A stretch of 64,000 nucleotides of DNA, from the NCBI GenBank assembly GCA_964417925.1, contig CAYQJV010000001.1, positions 1-64,000 on the forward strand, in the 5' to 3' direction. Within the stretch, counting starts at the first letter, position 1, and each line of letters starts with the position of its first letter. Source of the stretch: CAYQJV01 sp964417925 (GTDB lineage Bacteria; Hydrothermota; Tepidihabitantia; B3-TA06; CAYQJV01). Shown here piece after piece: positions 60,249-64,000 of the stretch. A program made the translations under genes and the position numbers. Below the pieces are notes generated by a model. The model saw only the letters and a list, made by a program, of their open reading frames with translations, was not told where the DNA came from and searched no databases.

Positions 60249-63200
60249 ATGTTGAACATTTTAAAGAAGATTTTTGGTACAAAGCAGGAAAGAGAAATAA
60301 AAAGACTTAAACCAATAGTAGAAGAAATCAATAAAGTTTATGATAAGTTACATGGATTAAAGGATGAAGATTTAATAAAGAAAACCGAAGACTTTGTTCA
60401 AAGACTCTATCAAGGTGAAGATGAAAAATCTGTAATGATTGAAGCATTTGCAGTTGTTAAAGAAGCATGTAGAAGACTCGTGGGTAAAAAATGGCTTGTA
60501 AGAGGAATAGAAACTGAATGGAACATGATTCCATTTGATGTTCAATTAATGGGAGCAATAGTGTTACACGAGGGAAAAATTGCAGAGATGAAAACAGGCG
60601 AAGGTAAAACACTTGTCGCAACGATGCCTCTGTATCTCAATGCACTTATAGGAAGAGCAAGAGGACTAAAAAAAGAAAAAGATTTTTTGGTTAATGGAAC
60701 CCCAAAAGGAGTATGCCATCTTGTAACTGTGAATGACTACCTTGCAGCAAGAGATAGGGAATGGATGGGACCAGTGTATGAATCCCTTGGATTAACTGTT
60801 GGGGTGATACAGCAGGGAATGAGACCTGAAGAGAGAAAACCAGAATATAATGCAGATATTACTTATGGGACAAATAATGAATTTGGTTTTGATTATCTGA
60901 GGGACAATATGGTTTTACGCTGGGAAGACAAAGTACAGAGGGGACATCACTATGCTATTATTGATGAAATTGATAGTATCTTAATAGATGAAGCAAGAAC
61001 GCCTCTTATAATTTCAGGTCCTACAGAACCCAGGGATATGGAGTATAAAAAATGGAAACCAGCGGTTGAAAGACTCTATCATTCACAGATAGTACTTGTG
61101 AATAGATTGGTTGCAGAAGCAGAAAAACTATTAAAAGAAGGAAAAGAATTTGAAGCAGGTAAAAAACTATTGCAGGCAAAAAGAGGAGTCCCAAAACACA
61201 AGAAATTAATGAGGCTTGAAGAGGAACCCGGGGTAAAAAGATTGATAGAAGATGTTGAATTAAGGTTTATAAGAGAAAAGAAGTTACACGAACTTGATGA
61301 AGAACTTTACTTTGTTGTAGATGAAAAACAGCATGTAGTGGATTTAACGGAAAAAGGAAGACAATTACTTTCTCCTAATAATCCTGAACTGTTTGTTCTA
61401 CCTGATCTTGCAACAAAAACAGCAGAAATAGATAAGAATGAAAAATTAACTCCAAAAGAAAAAGCATACGAAAAGGAAAAGTTGTTTGAAGAGTATGCGA
61501 AGAAAAATGAAATTCTACACAACATTCATGCCCTTATAAAGGCATATACCCTTTTTGAGAGGGATGTAGACTACATTGTCCAAGACGGAAGAGTAATAAT
61601 AGTTGATGAATTCACAGGAAGGTTAATGCCTGGAAGAAGATACTCTGACGGCTTACATGAAGCACTTGAAGCAAAGGAAGGGGTTAGAATTCAACAAGAA
61701 ACTCAAACACTTGCAACAATCACCTTGCAGAACTATTTCAGAATGTATGAAAAACTTGCAGGAATGACAGGAACTGCTGCAACCGAGGCAGATGAATTCT
61801 GGCATATTTATAAACTTGAGGTAGTTGTTATACCAACAAACAAACCCGTGAGAAGAATTGACTATCCAGATGTAATATTTAAAACAAAAAGAGAAAAGTA
61901 TAATGCAATTATTGAAGAAATTGTAAAATGGCACAAAAAAGGAAGACCAATCCTCGTAGGAACCACCTCTGTTGAGGTATCAGAACTCTTATCAAGAATG
62001 CTCAGAAGAAGAGGAATAAATCACAATGTGTTAAATGCAAAGCACCATCAGAAAGAAGCTGAAATAGTTGCAAAGGCAGGGCAACCTGGGGCAGTTACAA
62101 TTGCAACCAACATGGCAGGAAGGGGAACTGATATAAAACTCGGTCCAGGAGTGAAAAAATGTAAGGAATGCTGTATCTTCAATCCTGAAGCAGAAAAGGA
62201 TCCAGAAAAGGCAAAACTTGCAAAAGAATGTATGAAGGAAGTCCCATGCGGTCTCTACATTATAGGCACAGAGAGACACGAATCAAGAAGAATTGACAAT
62301 CAGTTAAGAGGAAGGGCAGGAAGACAAGGTGATCCTGGTTCTTCAAGATTCTTTTTATCCCTTGAAGATGACTTATTGAGATTATTTGGTACCGATAGAA
62401 TGTCTGGCTTAATGGAAAGGTTTGGCCCAAAAGAAGGTGAACCAATTCGTTCTCCCCTTGCAACGAAGGCTATTGAAAATGCTCAAAAAAGAGTTGAAAA
62501 AAGAAACTTTGAAATAAGAAAAAGGTTACTGGAGTTTGACGATGTAATGAACAGACAAAGAGAGGTTGTGTACTCTTTAAGAGACGAAATCCTTAAAGGA
62601 GAAAATCTTGACGATATTTTTTTGCAGTTGTTTGAGGAAGTAAATGAAAAAATAGTAGAAACTCATGCAATATCAAGATATCCTGAGGAATGGAACTGGG
62701 AGGCGATTGAACAGGAGTTTGTGTCTTTATATCTCACAGATATCGTAAGACCTTCAAACTTTACAAAATATACAAAAGAAGATTTAATAGCTGAAATGAA
62801 TGAAAAATCAAAAAAGGCCTTTGAAGCAAAAAAACAACAACTCGGTGAACAATTCCCTGAACTTGAAAAACTCGTCCTTCTCTCTACTCTTGACCATAAA
62901 TGGAAAGACCATCTCTATCAACTTGATATTATAAAAGAGGGAATATCTCTGCGTGCCTATGGACAGAAGGATCCTTTGATTGAATACCAGCAAGAATCCT
63001 TTGCTTTATTTGAACAGATGATGGAGGAATTCAGAAAGGACTGTATAAGGCTTCTATTCAGAGCTCAACTTAGGCCTCAAACTGTAAAAAGAGAAACCCC
63101 TATGCCTGTACATGCCCAAAAACCTGCAATGGTGGGGGCTGGAGCAAAGGGAACTCAGCCTGATCCTAACTTTAATATCCATGAATATATAAGAAAATAT

Positions 63201-63278
63201 GGAAAACCGGGAAGAAATGACCCATGTCCTTGTGGTTCAGGGAAAAAATTCAAAAAATGTCACGGAAGATTCTTATAA
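60249..63278 (+). CDS. secA: SecA preprotein translocase ATPase
   Basis: 1009 residues, the motor of Sec export. Walker A MKTGEGKT is near 115-121, Walker B/DEAD region is AIIDEIDSILIDEARTPLI, and the second ATPase half has GTERHESRRIDNQLRGRAGR then QGDPGSS. The C-terminal zinc knuckle is DPCPCGSGKKFKKCH, which binds SecB or ribosomes. A Cys-rich insert (KKCKECCIF ... KECMKEVPCGLYI, near 637-667) sits just before GTERHES. The frame extends 9 codons upstream to a TTG, but that part overlaps the promoter, so the ATG at 60249 is the start. Confidence 0.97.
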   Translation: MLNILKKIFGTKQEREIKRLKPIVEEINKVYDKLHGLKDEDLIKKTEDFVQRLYQGEDEKSVMIEAFAVVKEACRRLVGKKWLVRGIETEWNMIPFDVQLMGAIVLHEGKIAEMKTGEGKTLVATMPLYLNALIGRARGLKKEKDFLVNGTPKGVCHLVTVNDYLAARDREWMGPVYESLGLTVGVIQQGMRPEERKPEYNADITYGTNNEFGFDYLRDNMVLRWEDKVQRGHHYAIIDEIDSILIDEARTPLIISGPTEPRDMEYKKWKPAVERLYHSQIVLVNRLVAEAEKLLKEGKEFEAGKKLLQAKRGVPKHKKLMRLEEEPGVKRLIEDVELRFIREKKLHELDEELYFVVDEKQHVVDLTEKGRQLLSPNNPELFVLPDLATKTAEIDKNEKLTPKEKAYEKEKLFEEYAKKNEILHNIHALIKAYTLFERDVDYIVQDGRVIIVDEFTGRLMPGRRYSDGLHEALEAKEGVRIQQETQTLATITLQNYFRMYEKLAGMTGTAATEADEFWHIYKLEVVVIPTNKPVRRIDYPDVIFKTKREKYNAIIEEIVKWHKKGRPILVGTTSVEVSELLSRMLRRRGINHNVLNAKHHQKEAEIVAKAGQPGAVTIATNMAGRGTDIKLGPGVKKCKECCIFNPEAEKDPEKAKLAKECMKEVPCGLYIIGTERHESRRIDNQLRGRAGRQGDPGSSRFFLSLEDDLLRLFGTDRMSGLMERFGPKEGEPIRSPLATKAIENAQKRVEKRNFEIRKRLLEFDDVMNRQREVVYSLRDEILKGENLDDIFLQLFEEVNEKIVETHAISRYPEEWNWEAIEQEFVSLYLTDIVRPSNFTKYTKEDLIAEMNEKSKKAFEAKKQQLGEQFPELEKLVLLSTLDHKWKDHLYQLDIIKEGISLRAYGQKDPLIEYQQESFALFEQMMEEFRKDCIRLLFRAQLRPQTVKRETPMPVHAQKPAMVGAGAKGTQPDPNFNIHEYIRKYGKPGRNDPCPCGSGKKFKKCHGRFL

Positions 63279-64000
63279 AAGAAGAGGAGTTAAAAAAGAA
63301 AAAAATATGCGTAATAATGGGAGGATGGTCTTCAGAAAGGGAAATTTCACTTCTCTCAGGTAGAAACATACTTGAATCCTTAAAAAGACAAGGGTTTGAT
63401 GTTTATGGACTTGATTTAAAATCTCCAGAAGATTTAAAAAAGATAGACAAAAAAAATATGGATGTGGCATTTATAATCCTCCATGGCAAACCAGGAGAAG
63501 ATGGAACAATTCAAGGTTATCTTGAACTTTTAGGAATTCCATATACAGGTTCTGGAGTTGAAGCATCTGCAATAGGAATGGACAAGATAATGACTAAAAA
63601 AATTTTTGTTTATGAAAAAATACCCACACCTCCATGGGTAGAGGTGAATCCTGAAGATATAAAAGGAAGTATTGAAATGGCAGTTGAAACACTTGGAATA
63701 CCTTTGGTATTAAAGCCAAGAAGAGAAGGTTCAAGTGTCGGGGTTGAAATAATAAAAAACACTAAACAAATTGAAGAAAAAACTAAAAAGGCTCTTTCCT
63801 TGTTTAAAGAGGTATTTTTTGAAAAATACATTCCAGGAGTTATAGCTACCGTAGGAATTCTTGATGATATGGTACTGCCAATCCTTGAACTAAGACCTAA
63901 AACAAGAGAGTTTTATGATTATGAAGCAAAGTATACAAAAGGGGAAACAGAGTTTATAATACCAGCACAACTTCCCCCAGAGGTTACAGAGAAGATAAAA
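63257..64000 (+). CDS. ddl: D-alanine-D-alanine ligase (3' partial)
   Basis: 248 codons are visible and the gene runs off the window. ATP-grasp ligase making the D-Ala-D-Ala end of peptidoglycan precursors. KICVIMGGWSSEREISLLSG, FIILHGKPGEDGTIQGYLEL, YTGSGVEASAIGMDKIMTKK and VLKPRREGSSVGVEI are diagnostic; the family Ser of GGSSSE-type loops is a Trp here. The ATG at 63257 overlaps the end of secA by 22 bp. A start nearer the homology is possible, because a GAGGAG site lies just downstream. Confidence 0.93.
   Translation, partial: MSRKILIKEEELKKKKICVIMGGWSSEREISLLSGRNILESLKRQGFDVYGLDLKSPEDLKKIDKKNMDVAFIILHGKPGEDGTIQGYLELLGIPYTGSGVEASAIGMDKIMTKKIFVYEKIPTPPWVEVNPEDIKGSIEMAVETLGIPLVLKPRREGSSVGVEIIKNTKQIEEKTKKALSLFKEVFFEKYIPGVIATVGILDDMVLPILELRPKTREFYDYEAKYTKGETEFIIPAQLPPEVTEKIK

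Overview
The window is a dense, AT-rich bacterial chromosome segment. It reads as a Gram-negative thermophile or hyperthermophile from an uncultured lineage. Evidence for heat adaptation is a bifunctional IPCT/DIPPS enzyme, which makes the solute di-myo-inositol phosphate. Evidence for a diderm envelope is a PorV/PorQ-family protein, two large secreted subtilases with C-terminal sorting-type domains, and other beta-barrel-like proteins. V-type ATPase subunits and an archaeal-type two-subunit PheRS add an archaeal flavour. A candidate-phylum affiliation of the WOR-3/Hydrothermae kind is my inference only.

Layout. 0-5.5 kb: a partial repeat protein, an outer-membrane-like protein, mtnA, HU, then purD-purE-(TsaC/YwlE fusion). 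5.6-8.4 kb: repeat relics and decayed surface-protein and caspase-like genes. 8.4-11.2 kb: a CBS protein and two paralogous antiporters. 11.3-15.8 kb: an adenosine-specific kinase-lemA-htpX-sensor kinase operon. 15.8-16.5 kb: a TIR-bounded relic and a candidate small C-rich RNA. 16.5-21 kb: purQ convergent with nitrilase/purL, then tRNA-Pro(GGG). 21-25 kb: V-ATPase G/H-like and I subunits and a glycosyltransferase. 25-27.5 kb: a SufU-like protein, SufS and a lipoprotein. 27.5-34.2 kb: a TlpA-like protein, a TIM-barrel protein, IPCT/DIPPS, a TolB-like propeller and PorV. 34-50 kb, all minus strand: a DUF4015-like glycosidase, PBP1A, two S8 proteases, GlmL, a small unknown protein, GcvPB and PheT/PheS. 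50.4-64 kb: a second full relic, peroxiredoxin, DnaE, patatin, TldE/TldD, acyl-CoA dehydrogenase, SecA and a D-Ala-D-Ala ligase cut by the window end.

Regulation shows an unusually regular pattern. Promoters are close to TTGAC(A/T), 16 (sometimes 17) nt, TATAAT. Genes fall into two classes. In one, the -10 box lies only 5-9 nt before the start codon, so the mRNA should be leaderless (purD, purQ, purL, CBS protein, V-ATPase stalk, lipoprotein, gcvPB, pheS, dnaE, tldD, secA). In the other, an AGGAGG site sits in a short leader (HU, peroxiredoxin, TlpA-like, IPCT/DIPPS, TolB-like, acyl-CoA dehydrogenase). Between a TIR relic and purQ is a complete promoter-to-terminator unit of about 79 nt. It is rich in CCCCUCUCCU/CCCCUCCC, which could pair with Shine-Dalgarno sites but not with leaderless messages. 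This is the best candidate for an undescribed regulatory system here.
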